Shown: piece by piece, positions 1 to 9,402 of the stretch
How positions within the stretch are numbered: the first letter of the stretch is position 1
Layout of the letters: each line of letters begins with the position of its first letter
Source: Terebella lapidaria
Lineage: Eukaryota > Annelida > Polychaeta > Terebellida > Terebellidae
Direction: 5' to 3'
NCBI GenBank assembly: GCA_949152475.1
Contig: OX424563.1
Span: 41,054,120 to 41,118,119 of the forward strand
DNA: 64,000 bases
The notes under the pieces: model-generated
Databases searched by the model: none
The model's input: the letters and a program-made list of their open reading frames with translations, nothing else
What the model was told of the DNA's origin: nothing
Translations under genes and position numbers: made by a program

Positions 1-2232
1 ACGATGGACATGCGACGCTCCATCGTATGATGGCCTAGCGACGCTCCACCGTAAGATGGACAAGCGACGCTCCATTGTACGATGGACATGCGATGCTCCA
101 CGTACGATGGACATGTGACGCCCCACCGTACAATGGACATGCGACGCTCCACTGTATGATGGACATGCGACGCTCCACCGTACGATGGACATGCGATGCT
201 CCATCGCAGGATGGAGATGTGACGCTCCACTGTACGAAGGACATGCGATGCTCCACCGTACGATGGACATGCGACGCTCCATCGTACGATAGACATGTGA
301 CACTCCACCGTAAGTTGGACATGCGAGGCTCCACCGTACAATAGACATGCGACGCTCCACTGTATGATGGACATGCGATGCTTTACTGTACAATGGACAC
401 GTTACGCTCAACCGTAAGATGGACGTGCGATGCTGCACAGTATGATGGACATGGGACGCTCCATCATACGATGGACATGTGATGCTCCACCATACGATCG
501 ACATGCGATGCTCCACCGTACGATCGACATGTGATGCTCCACCGTACGATGGACATGTGACGCTCCACCATAGGATGGACATGTGACGCTCCACTGTATG
601 ATGGACATGCGATGCTTTACTGTACAATGGACACGTTATGCTCAACCGTAAGACTGACATGCGATGCTCCACAGTACGATGGACCTGGGACGCTCCATCA
701 TACGATGGAAATGTGACGCTCCACCGTACGATCGACATGCGATGCTCCACCGTATGATCGGCATGTGATGCTCCACCGTACGATGGACATGCGATGTTCC
801 ACCGTACGATGGACATCTGATGCTCCACCGTACGATGGACATGTGACACTCCGCTGTACGATGGACATGCGACGCTCCACTGTACGATGGACATGTGACG
901 CTCAACCGTACGATGGACATGCTCATGGCGATGCTCCATCGTACGATGGACATGGGATGCTCTATCGTATGATGGACTAGCGATGCTCCACCGTAAGATG
1001 GACATGTGACGCTCCACCGTACGATGGACATGCGATGCTCCATCGTACGATGGACATGGGATGCTCCACCGTATGATGGACATGTGACGCTCCACCGTAC
1101 GATGGACATGCGATGCTACACCGTACGATGGACATGGGATGCTCCACCGTACGATGGACATGGGATGCTCCACCGTACGATGGACATCTCACGCTCCATC
1201 ATACGATGGACATGCGATGCTCCACCGTACGATAGACATGTGATGCTCCATTGTACGATGGACATCTGACGCTCCACCGTACGATGGACATGCGACGCTC
1301 CATCGTATTATGGCCTAGTGACGCTCCATCATAAGATGGACATGCGACGCTCCACCGTAGGATGGACATGCGATGCTCCACGTACGATGGACATGTGACG
1401 CCCCATCGTACGAAGGACATGCGACGCTCAACTGTATGATGGACATGCGATGCTTTACTGTACAATGGACACGTGATGCTCCACCGTACGATGGACATGT
1501 GATGCTCCATCGTACGATGGACTAGGGAAGCTCCACCGTAAGATATGTGACGCTTCACAGTACGATGGACATGGGACGCTCCATCATACGATGGACATGT
1601 GATGCTCCACTGTACGATGGATATGTGACGCTCCACCGTACGATGGACATGTGACGCTCCAATGTACGATGGACATGCGACGCTCCATCGTATGATGGAC
1701 ATGTGATGCTCCACCATACGATGGACTAGTGATGCTCCACCGTAAGATGGACATGTGACGCTCCACAGTACGATGGACATGGGACGCTCCATCATACGAA
1801 GGACATGTGATGCTCCACCGTACGATCGACATGTGATGCTCCACCGTACGATCGACATGTGATGCTCCACGGTACGATGGACATGTGACGCTCCACCGTA
1901 CGATGGACATGGGACGCTCCAATGTACGATGGACATGCAACGCTCCACTGTATGATGGACATGCGATGCTCCACTGTACGATGGACATCTGACGCTCCAC
2001 CATACGATGGACTCCATCGTACGATGGACTAGCGACGCTCCATCGTAAGATGGACATGCGACGCTCCACGTACATGTGATGCTCCACCGTACGATGGACA
2101 TCCGACGCTCCACTGTATGATGGACATGCAATGCACCACCGTATGATGGACATGCGAGACTCCACCGTACGATGGACATGTGACAATCCACCGTACGATG
2201 GACATCTGACGCTCCTCCGTACGATGGACAAG
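1..2232. repeat. 26-bp satellite array, left segment (runs off the window start)
   Basis: Head-to-tail copies of a 26-bp monomer begin at base 1 and continue to the retrotransposon. Each monomer carries two conserved boxes, ATGGACAT and GCTCCA. Between them lies a variable stretch (ATGCG, ATGTG, ATGGG, ATCTG or CTAGC), and the junction is CCGTACG with CTGTACG, TCGTACG, CCATACG, CCGTATG and CCGTAAG as common variants. Most of these differences are C to T or G to A changes at CpG. From about 1310 to 2232 the order of variants matches a block seen again near 24.7-25.6 kb and 57.0-57.9 kb. Irregular units include a 17-bp monomer near 2007-2030 and a truncated unit near 2065. No gene is visible. 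Confidence 0.97.
2228..2232. repeat. Target site duplication, left copy (ACAAG)
   Basis: ACAAG directly precedes the TG start of the 5' LTR and is repeated directly after the CA end of the 3' LTR at 9403-9407. Joining the two flanks restores ordinary satellite sequence, which confirms the insertion boundaries. Confidence 0.95.
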
Positions 2233-2850
2233 TGTTACAGATTCCATTTTATGGTATTTGTGTATATATTTGTGTAACATTCGTCTGATCATATTTGTCT
2301 TATTGCACAGTTTCCTAATTTTATACCAGCAGTATATTTTGTGTCTAGACAGTCTTGTCTGGTGGCCTGCGTGTCCAGCAGGATGGTTAGATTTAGTTGG
2401 ATTCGCTTCACTGCACACCTCTATATAATGTCTCACCCACAGTCGTATGTATCACTCATCATTTGGCTGTCCGAGGCGTGCTTAGAACTGTGTTCACTGC
2501 AGAAGTTATATGGGAATTTGTATACGCCGTCATTGTAAGTAAATCTTTCATTTTTACTCTATACTAGCTGTGGTGTTCAGCGTTACATTTATACGGCAAT
2601 ATCAGGTATTTTGTTACCATCTAAATATATTGTGGATTGAATTTCTATGATTGAAAACCTGGGCGATTTGTTGACTCTACTGTCAATTATTACTGTTACT
2701 CTACTGTTATTCACTATTGCTAATTTAATGGAAAACGTGACCTTGAAAACTTACCTTGTGCATTCATTTTATATTGCAAGTTTCGTTGCCTGCTTAGTGG
2801 AATATCTTTGGACTATCACTTTGTCAAGTCGCCTAGTCGTCTCCACGTCG

Positions 2851-2957
2851 TCTATTGTCACGTCGTCACGTTGTCTAGTGTCATGTCGTCACTTTGTCTA
2901 GTGTCACGTCGTCACGTCGCCTAGTGTCACGTCGTCACGTCGTCTAGTGTCAAGTCG
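2851..2957 (+). repeat. 23-bp tandem repeat inside the 5' LTR
   Basis: Four complete 23-bp units, plus a partial fifth, are built from TCTAGTGTCACGTCGTCACG-like words. Repeated CACGTCGTCACGTCG motifs of this kind in an LTR often act as enhancer-like U3 repeats. Here that role is inferred from position only. The same repeat occurs at 8973-9079 in the 3' LTR. Confidence 0.8.
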
Positions 2958-3222
2958 CGATCTACGTCACGCTCATCGCCTTGTCACCTCTACTCGTCGT
3001 CACGTACGTTGTCGTGTTCTCTCGTTGCCACTTCATCGTCTTGTGTCGATTCGCCGCCACATCTTGGATCGTCTGGACATCGTGTGTCGCCTCGTTGCCA
3101 CGTCATTGCATCATCGTTCATCTTTCTGTGTGATACTTCTGTGATTTGACGTTGTGTTTGCCCGATTGGCTGTACTGTCTAACTGTGTGTTGTATATTTG
3201 TATATATAATCAGTGTATATTC

Positions 3223-3230
3223 TATAAATA
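3223..3230 (+). promoter_or_regulatory. Possible TATA box of the LTR (TATAAATA)
   Basis: TATAAATA lies about 50 bp before the LTR end in an A/T-rich stretch with several TATATA words. If it is the TATA box, R plus U5 would be very short, so another TATA-like word further upstream (for example CTATATAATG near 2421) may be the real one. No standard AATAAA signal was found in this LTR. Confidence 0.3.
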
Positions 3231-3282
3231 GTGTATATAAATTACACCCGTCTTGTTGTGTACAACGCCACTCGCCAACATT

Positions 3283-3300
3283 TGGTACCAGAAGTGGGGT
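3283..3300 (+). other. Primer binding site, tRNA-Leu type
   Basis: Two bases after the 5' LTR, TGGTACCAGAAGTGGGGT reads as the complement of a tRNA 3' end including CCA. It closely matches animal tRNA-Leu(UAA), whose 3' end reads ACCCCACTCCTGGTA plus CCA, with one difference against the human sequence as I remember it. This is the expected position for first-strand priming in LTR retrotransposons. Confidence 0.75.
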
Positions 3301-3822
3301 GGCCTTTGTTGTACACAAGAGTATTGTAATATTAGCTTGTACTTGGATATTGTACTTCATATCTGTCCAGTAACTTTGGAACTATTTGAGTATTGTATTT
3401 GTCTGTTGTACTAAGCATTGTCATACGCCTTGTTGGTTGTGCGTAACTTCCAAGTGTTGTAACTTGCATTAGCATTCGCATTACATTGTCTTACTGTATA
3501 CATCCATATATCTTGTAAGTCATACCGTCCGTACGTCCGTCGTATAAGCTGTTGTCGTTGTTTTGACTCGCGTCCACTACAGGTAATTTGTTTCCCGACT
3601 GCATATTGAATGAGCACATTGATCGACTGGTTTTCAACCCAGTAAGTTACCGCGACTGTGTGTCCGGTGGTTGTATATTTATCTGCTGGTTTCTGGTGTG
3701 AGTACTGTTCATATTTTTGGCCTTGGTTGTATTTCACTGCATCAAGGGGGTGTTTTGATGTTTGAATGTACAGTGCCCAGAAACGCATGTATTATATCTT
3801 TGTATTGTTACTAATCGTTATC
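3301..3822 (+). other. Retrotransposon leader between PBS and gag
   Basis: About 520 bp of unique, moderately A/T-rich sequence without a convincing coding frame. It would be the untranslated leader and is where a packaging signal would be expected. No specific element is recognised in it. Confidence 0.6.
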
Positions 3823-5175
3823 ATGGGTATTCCAGATAAGTTGGCAGCCTTGAAAGCTGATGAGCTGCGTGCTGAGTGTGAAAGCCGTGGTATCACACAT
3901 GAGGGCCTCAACCGGGAGCAAATGAAGTCCGAGATCATTCAGTACGAGAAGCAGCTCGAACTTCAAGCCAGCAATAGCACTGACCAAGCAACACCTGAAA
4001 CAGACAGAGATAGTAAGTATTCTGAAGAATATATTGAGGAACATTTACAATTAAAGAGGATTGCTCTTGACATGCAAGCTCGTGAAATGGAGTTAAAAGC
4101 CAAGGAATTAGAGCTCAATCATGAATTTCGTATGAGGCAATTAGAATTACAGTCGCCTAAATCTAAACCCTCTGAGGTTTCAGTTGAAAGTCGAAGCTTA
4201 AAGATGCCTTGTTTGAAAGATAATGATGACATTGAAACTTACCTGTGTACCTTTGAGAGAATTGCAGCTGCCAACAAATGGGATAAACGGACTTGGGCTA
4301 CTCGTATTGCAGCACTTCTGACTGGTAAAGCCAGAGAAGCCTATATACGGATGAACTTTGATGACTCTGATAATTATGACAAACTAAAACAAGCTGTATT
4401 GTCACGTTATGATCTTACCCCTGAGAATTACCGTAAGCAGTTTAGATCGTGCAGGAAGGCGCCAGACGAGACCTTCATAGAATGGGGAATTCGAGCCACG
4501 AGATTATTTCAGAGATGGGTCGGTACAGCCATCGACGATCCTAAGCGACTGTCAGAAACCATGGTAATGGAGCACATACTGTCCAACACGACACCTGAAC
4601 TTCAGGTCTGGCTACGTGAGAGACAAGCGACCTCTGTGGATGATTTGACCCGCCATGCAGAAACCTACAGGTCGGCCCGACAGGGAGTCTTCCGTAGATC
4701 AGACTCGAGCAGAGATCAACGAAGCCATAGGCCGGAGATCAAGAAGTCGTCCGACACTACAGAAAAGCCAGGTAAAGACATTAAGCCTAATTTTGACCGA
4801 GCAAAATTTGTTACTTGCTACAGATGTAAGAACCGTGGTCATTATCAAGCCGACTGTCCAGAGAATAAGAAAGCCACTACAGGATTTTGTCACAGCCCTA
4901 CTAAATTAGCTTTGTCGTTTGAGAAATTCACAGAATCTGGCTACGTCAATGATGAGGCCGTGAAAATGATCATTGACACAGGAAGCTCTTGCACTTTGAT
5001 CCGTGATGATTATGTACCAGAATCTGCATTTGCAGGTCAAACAATGCAGGTACAGTTTGCAGACGGATCTGAAAAACACATACCTCTTGCAAATGTAACT
5101 CTAACCAGTTCTAAAGGTTCTATTGCACAGGAAGTGGGCGTTGTCCACACCCTACCAGCTGATGTACTTCTATGA
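3823..5175 (+). CDS. gag: Gag and protease part of the Gmr1-like retrotransposon
   Basis: The frame codes for about 450 residues from ATG 3823. That start is preferred because the open sequence just upstream is short and hydrophobic and does not look like Gag. Residues about 3-38 resemble a SAP motif (LKADELRAECESRGI). A charged, probably coiled-coil stretch follows at about 66-110. The capsid-like part runs from about 125 to 290. Its C-terminal half, nt about 4425-4680, resembles the SCAN domain, with a MEHILSNTTPELQVWLRE core like the LEQFL...LPEELQ.WVRE core of SCAN. A CCHC zinc knuckle, CYRCKNRGHYQADC, lies at 4816-4857. The aspartic protease motif IIDTGSS, with DTG at 4975-4983, follows. 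Gag would form the intracellular particle and bind the element RNA, and protease would process the polyprotein. This is a fossil copy; function is inferred from the family. Confidence 0.9.
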   Translation: MGIPDKLAALKADELRAECESRGITHEGLNREQMKSEIIQYEKQLELQASNSTDQATPETDRDSKYSEEYIEEHLQLKRIALDMQAREMELKAKELELNHEFRMRQLELQSPKSKPSEVSVESRSLKMPCLKDNDDIETYLCTFERIAAANKWDKRTWATRIAALLTGKAREAYIRMNFDDSDNYDKLKQAVLSRYDLTPENYRKQFRSCRKAPDETFIEWGIRATRLFQRWVGTAIDDPKRLSETMVMEHILSNTTPELQVWLRERQATSVDDLTRHAETYRSARQGVFRRSDSSRDQRSHRPEIKKSSDTTEKPGKDIKPNFDRAKFVTCYRCKNRGHYQADCPENKKATTGFCHSPTKLALSFEKFTESGYVNDEAVKMIIDTGSSCTLIRDDYVPESAFAGQTMQVQFADGSEKHIPLANVTLTSSKGSIAQEVGVVHTLPADVLL

Positions 5176-5184
5176 CACGATTCC

Positions 5185-8100
5185 ATGGCGATTGTTGACA
5201 AACAAGGCAACACGTTTGCTGTTACACGCGCACAAGCCAAACACCTAGAGCAACAGCAGCAAGCAGTTGATGCAGAGATCACCAAAACCCGCGTTAAAGT
5301 GTCTCCACTAATTGACTCTACAGTAAATGCTAACACTGAAGCATCTGATAATCTGTTAACACTAGAATCATTGGCTGAACAGACTGTTGCATGTAGCCTA
5401 TCCGCTGACCAAAGCAGTGACACTGATGGTGGAGAAACTACCGAACCTGAAGATGAAGCAGGTGGTCCACCAGTCGACACGGGTGCTGATACACTCAACC
5501 CTAGCTCCACTCTCTCCATGACGAAAGAACAGCTGATGCTATGGCAACAGAAGGATCCCAGTTTGTCGGATATTCGCAGCAAGGTGAGACCAAAACCCTC
5601 TAGTAATCAAACCAGTTATTTCCTCCATGATGGATTGATAATGAGAAAGTACTTCCCGCAGAGTCAGGATCAGCCTACTGATCAACTTGTAGTGCCTAAA
5701 ACATGCCGTGAGGATTTATTGATTCTTGCACACAGCATTCCACTAGCTGGACACCTAGGCGTTGACAAGACCAGAGACAGGTTACTAGCGCACTACTTCT
5801 GGCCAAACATATACAAGGAAGTCAAACAATTTTGTAGCACGTGTCCTGATTGCCAGAAAACAGGAAGAAAACTCAAGTCTGACAAAGCGTGTCTCAAACC
5901 AATTGTACCAATTGGCATTCCATTCCGTAAGATTAATATTGACATTGTTGGCCCACTGCCAAGATCTAATTCTGGTAATCGGTTTATATTAACGGTTGCT
6001 GATTTCGCCACCAGGTATCCTGAAGCCTTTCCACTTCCCACTCAGACAGCCGAAGCAGTAGCAGATGCCCTCGTCGATCTCTTCAGCAGAGTTGGTATCC
6101 CGGACGAGATCGTTTCTGACCAGGGGACTAACTTCATGAGCTCCCTCGTCACTCAGCTGTGCTCAACATTAGGTATCAGGAAAATCAAGTCGTCTGTATA
6201 TTACCCGCAGACTAATGGCCTAGTCGAGAGACTAAATGGTACGTTAAAATCTATGATCCGTAAATTTGTACATGATGACCCTAAAAACTGGGATAAAGTT
6301 CTACCCTATGTTCTCTTTGCTTATCGAGAAGTCCCTGAAGCCAGCACTGGATTCTCCCCTTTCGAATTGGTGTATGGTTGGCCTGTACGAGGTCCACTCT
6401 CAATTGTGAAAGAGAGTTGGTTAGAAGGAACAGAACCTGACCTGTCGATTGTTGAATATGTTCTACCCACCCGATCTAGGCTTGCAGAATGTGTTGATCT
6501 TGCCCAAAAGCATCTCCAAGACAGCCAGCAGAAGATGAAGCAGTGGTACGACAAGGACGCCAGAGGCCGGACTTACCAAGAAGGAGAAGAAGTCCTCGTC
6601 CTTCTGCCCACCACATCAAGATCCTTAGAAGCAAGATGGCAAGGTCCGTACCCCATCACCCGTAAGTTGTCAGATCTAGACTATGAGGTTGATACAGGTC
6701 GCACAAACAAAAGGCTACGTATATTTCACGCTAATTTGTTGAAGAAATGGAAGTCCCGTCGAGAAGTCGTTATGTTCAGTAGTCACGAGATAATGGATAA
6801 AGTGTCTTGTCCAATAGCCAGTAAGGAAACCTGGCGAGATGTTGAAGTGTCTGAACACTTGACTGTGGAGCAGCGAAAAGCTGTAGATGATCTTCTTATG
6901 AAGTATGATTGTGTATTTTCTGACAAACCGTCTATTACTAACGCCGCAGTACATCACATTAATACCTTTGATGCTCAGCCTATTCGTCAAGGCCCTTATC
7001 GAATCCCTCATGCCCTGAAAGAACAGTTTCAAGTCGAGCTGCAGGAGATGCTGTCCCAAGGCATAATTGAGCGTTCTACCAGCAACTGGGCAGCTCCTGT
7101 GGTCATTGTCCCAAAGAAGCAGGATGGCAAGCAGACTGGCATCAGAGTATGTATAGATTATCGCAAACTTAATGCTGTTTCCAACTTCGACGCATATCCT
7201 CTCCCTCGCATGGAAGACTTGGTCGAGGATCTCGGGAACGCTAAATTTCTAAGTAAGTTGGATCTCACAAAAGGTTACTGGCAAATACCCCTTAGTGAAG
7301 ACACTAAAGAAAAATCGGCATTTATAACTCCTAACGGATTATTTCAGTTTAATGTAATGCCGTTTGGCATGAAAAGTGCGCCGGCTACATTTCAACGTAT
7401 GATGAATAATGTTCTTTCTGGACTGGAACAGTTTGCTGGTGCATACTTAGATGATGTTCTAATTCACAGTTCCACGTTTGAAGAACACCTAGTGCATCTG
7501 GAGGCTGTACTCCAAGCTTTGGCAGAAGCTAAACTTGTGGCCAAACCAAGTAAATGCGTTGTTGGGCACGCACAGGTAAAATATCTGGGACATCTCATTG
7601 GTGTGGGTGAAATGCGACCCTTGAGATCGAAGGTCGAATGTCTTGTCCAGTACTCGGTGCCTGAAACTAAAAAGCAGCTCCGGTCCTTTCTTGGCTTAGC
7701 GTCTTACTACCGAAGGTATATTCCGGATTTCTCGGAGATAGCGTCACCTCTGACAGATAAGACAGGCAAGAACCAGCCTAACCACATAAAATGGACAGAA
7801 CGCTGTGACCGAGCTTTCTCTGCTCTCAAGCTACGGTTATCTAGTTATCCAGTTCTGCACTTGCCTGATTTTTCTCGTCCGTTTCTTGTGCAGGTTGATG
7901 CGTCCGAACGTGGTCTCGGTGCTGTGCTAAGTCAAGTTGACGATCAAGGTTATGAGCACCCTATTGTATTTTGCAGCCGGAAGCTACTTGAACGCGAACG
8001 TAAATTGGCTACAACCGAAAAAGAATGCCTCGGCCTTGTGTGGGCTGTTGATCTATTAAAACCATATTTGTACGGTAACCAGTTCACTATTGAAACTGAC

Positions 8101-8247
8101 CACAATGCCCTTGTGTGGTTAGACAAGTTTAAAGATACAAATCAGAAGCTACTTAGATGGAGCTTGATGCTTCAACAGTATTCGTTCACAGTTCGTCACA
8201 GACGTGGTATTGACAATAAGAATGCGGATGCTCTTTCAAGGTTATAG
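5185..8247 (+). CDS. pol: Pol part: integrase, reverse transcriptase, RNase H in that order
   Basis: A 1,020-residue frame. Integrase comes first. Its H2C2 zinc finger lies at 5731-5844 (HSIPLAGH, then CSTC). The catalytic core has Asp at 5941 (DIVGP), Asp at 6118 (SDQGTNF) and Glu at 6226 (VERLNG), a D-58-D-35-E spacing typical of Ty3/gypsy integrases. A GPY/F-type module follows with GPY at 6643-6651. No chromodomain is seen. Reverse transcriptase starts near 7015 and has the catalytic YLDD at 7444-7455, preceded by VCIDYRKLN and MPFGMKSAPATFQ. RNase H follows from about 7870, with catalytic-type residues Asp 7897, Glu 8023 (TTEKEC) and Asp 8098 (ETDHNAL). In most Ty3/gypsy elements integrase follows RNase H. 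Here it precedes reverse transcriptase, as in the Gmr1 group. All main catalytic motifs are visible. Confidence 0.95.
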   Translation: MAIVDKQGNTFAVTRAQAKHLEQQQQAVDAEITKTRVKVSPLIDSTVNANTEASDNLLTLESLAEQTVACSLSADQSSDTDGGETTEPEDEAGGPPVDTGADTLNPSSTLSMTKEQLMLWQQKDPSLSDIRSKVRPKPSSNQTSYFLHDGLIMRKYFPQSQDQPTDQLVVPKTCREDLLILAHSIPLAGHLGVDKTRDRLLAHYFWPNIYKEVKQFCSTCPDCQKTGRKLKSDKACLKPIVPIGIPFRKINIDIVGPLPRSNSGNRFILTVADFATRYPEAFPLPTQTAEAVADALVDLFSRVGIPDEIVSDQGTNFMSSLVTQLCSTLGIRKIKSSVYYPQTNGLVERLNGTLKSMIRKFVHDDPKNWDKVLPYVLFAYREVPEASTGFSPFELVYGWPVRGPLSIVKESWLEGTEPDLSIVEYVLPTRSRLAECVDLAQKHLQDSQQKMKQWYDKDARGRTYQEGEEVLVLLPTTSRSLEARWQGPYPITRKLSDLDYEVDTGRTNKRLRIFHANLLKKWKSRREVVMFSSHEIMDKVSCPIASKETWRDVEVSEHLTVEQRKAVDDLLMKYDCVFSDKPSITNAAVHHINTFDAQPIRQGPYRIPHALKEQFQVELQEMLSQGIIERSTSNWAAPVVIVPKKQDGKQTGIRVCIDYRKLNAVSNFDAYPLPRMEDLVEDLGNAKFLSKLDLTKGYWQIPLSEDTKEKSAFITPNGLFQFNVMPFGMKSAPATFQRMMNNVLSGLEQFAGAYLDDVLIHSSTFEEHLVHLEAVLQALAEAKLVAKPSKCVVGHAQVKYLGHLIGVGEMRPLRSKVECLVQYSVPETKKQLRSFLGLASYYRRYIPDFSEIASPLTDKTGKNQPNHIKWTERCDRAFSALKLRLSSYPVLHLPDFSRPFLVQVDASERGLGAVLSQVDDQGYEHPIVFCSRKLLERERKLATTEKECLGLVWAVDLLKPYLYGNQFTIETDHNALVWLDKFKDTNQKLLRWSLMLQQYSFTVRHRRGIDNKNADALSRL

Positions 8248-8341
8248 CTGAATTTATTGATGCACAGAACCACAAGTAATTTGACATGGTTGGTATATTT
8301 GTTTGGTGTTTTTCCTCCATGAAATTATGAATTTCAAACCT
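8248..8341 (+). other. Short 3' untranslated stretch of the retrotransposon
   Basis: About 94 bp between the end of pol and the polypurine tract. No reading frame or env-like gene fits here. Confidence 0.7.
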
Positions 8342-8354
8342 AAGGAGGGAGGAG
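8342..8354 (+). other. Polypurine tract
   Basis: AAGGAGGGAGGAG is an uninterrupted purine run that abuts the TG start of the 3' LTR. This is the expected position and composition for the plus-strand primer of LTR retrotransposons. Confidence 0.9.
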
Positions 8355-9402
8355 TGTTACAGATTCCATTTTATGGTATTTGTGTATATATTTGTGTAAC
8401 ATTCGTCTGATCATATTTGTCTTATTGCACAGTTTCCTAATTTTATACCAGCAGTATATTTTGTGTCTAGACAGTCTTGTCTGGTGGCCTGCGTGTCCAG
8501 CAGGATGGTTAGATTTAGTTGGATTCGCTTCACTGCACACCTCTATATAATGTCTCACCCACAGTCGTATGTATCACTCATCATTTGGCTGTCCGAGGCG
8601 TGCTTAGAACTGTGTTCACTGCAGAAGTTATATGGGAATTTGTATACGCCGTCATTGTAAGTAAATCTTTCATTTTTACTCTATACTAGCTGTGGTGTTC
8701 AGCGTTACATTTATACGGCAATATCAGGTATTTTGTTACCATCTAAATATATTGTGGATTGAATTTCTATGATTGAAAACCTGGGCGATTTGTTGACTCT
8801 ACTGTCAATTATTACTGTTACTCTACTGTTATTCACTATTGCTAATTTAATGGAAAACGTGACCTTGAAAACTTACCTTGTGCATTCATTTTATATTGCA
8901 AGTTTCGTTGCCTGCTTAGTGGAATATCTTTGGACCATCACTTTGTCAAGTCGCCTAGTCGTCTCCACGTCGTCTATTGTCACGTCGTCACGTTGTCTAG
9001 TGTCAGGTCGTCACGTTGTCTAGTGTCACGTCGTCACGTCGCCTAGTGTCACGTCGTCACGTCGTCTAGTGTCAAGTCGCGATCTACGTCACGCTCATCG
9101 CCTTGTCACCTCTACTCGTCGCCACGTACGTTGTCGTGTTCTCTCGTTGCCACTTCATCGTCTTGTGTCGATTCGCCGCCACATCTTGGATCGTCTGGAC
9201 ATCGTGTGTCGCCTCGTTGCCACGTCATTGCATCATCGTTCATCTTTCTGTGTGATACTTCTGTGATTTGACGTTGTGTTTGCCCGATTGGCTGTACTGT
9301 CTAACTGTGTGTTGTATATTTGTATATATAATCAGTGTATATTCTATAAATAGTGTATATAAATTACACCCGTCTTGTTGTGTACAACGCCACTCGCCAA
9401 CA
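8355..9402 (+). repeat. 3' LTR
   Basis: Full-length 1,048-bp partner of the 5' LTR, aligned without gaps at a constant offset of 6,122 bp, with about four substitutions. Begins TGTTACAG and ends GCCAACA, followed by the ACAAG duplication. Confidence 0.97.
8973..9079 (+). repeat. 23-bp tandem repeat inside the 3' LTR
   Basis: The same four-and-a-part 23-bp units as in the 5' LTR. Three of the roughly four LTR differences lie in or just beside this repeat-rich stretch. Confidence 0.75.

Larger units (their letters stand above)
2233..3280 (+). repeat. 5' LTR
   Basis: Starts TGTTACAG and ends GCCAACA, giving the TGTT...AACA termini typical of LTRs. It matches 8355-9402 along its full 1,048 bp with about four substitutions and no length difference. 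It contains a 23-bp tandem repeat and an A/T-rich region with TATA-like words near its end. The exact U3/R/U5 borders cannot be set by eye. A short hydrophobic open frame inside the LTR is present in both copies, but nothing supports it as a gene. Confidence 0.97.
2233..9402 (+). mobile_element. Ty3/gypsy LTR retrotransposon, Gmr1-type domain order, nearly whole
   Basis: A 7,170-bp element lies within the satellite array. In order it has a 1,048-bp LTR, a tRNA-Leu-like primer binding site, gag with zinc knuckle, a protease motif, integrase, reverse transcriptase, RNase H, a polypurine tract and a second 1,048-bp LTR. It is flanked by ACAAG duplications. Integrase lying upstream of reverse transcriptase is the reverse of the usual Ty3/gypsy order and is the hallmark of the Gmr1 group. 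The LTRs differ at about four of 1,048 positions (about 0.4%), so the insertion is young: of the order of a few hundred thousand to two million years under commonly assumed neutral rates, the rate here being unknown. The element looks nearly whole, with perhaps about one break in the coding part. No envelope gene or chromodomain is visible. Confidence 0.95.

Noticed and set aside
1-2232. Telomeric or subtelomeric simple repeat
   Set aside because: No TTAGGG-like or other telomeric motif is seen. The unit is 26 bp and its structure is that of a satellite.
2647-2901. 84-codon hydrophobic open frame inside the LTR (also at 8769-9023)
   Set aside because: It is preserved only because the whole LTR is preserved. 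It overlaps the 23-bp repeat at its end and lacks any known domain.
3766-3822. Gag start upstream of 3823 with a signal-peptide-like hydrophobic run
   Set aside because: Gag proteins of this group act in the cytoplasm and are not expected to have a signal peptide. The sequence from 3823 begins with the SAP-like region, so the later ATG is preferred.
8248-8354. Envelope gene, which would make the element retrovirus-like
   Set aside because: Only about 100 bp separate the end of pol from the 3' LTR, too little for any env.
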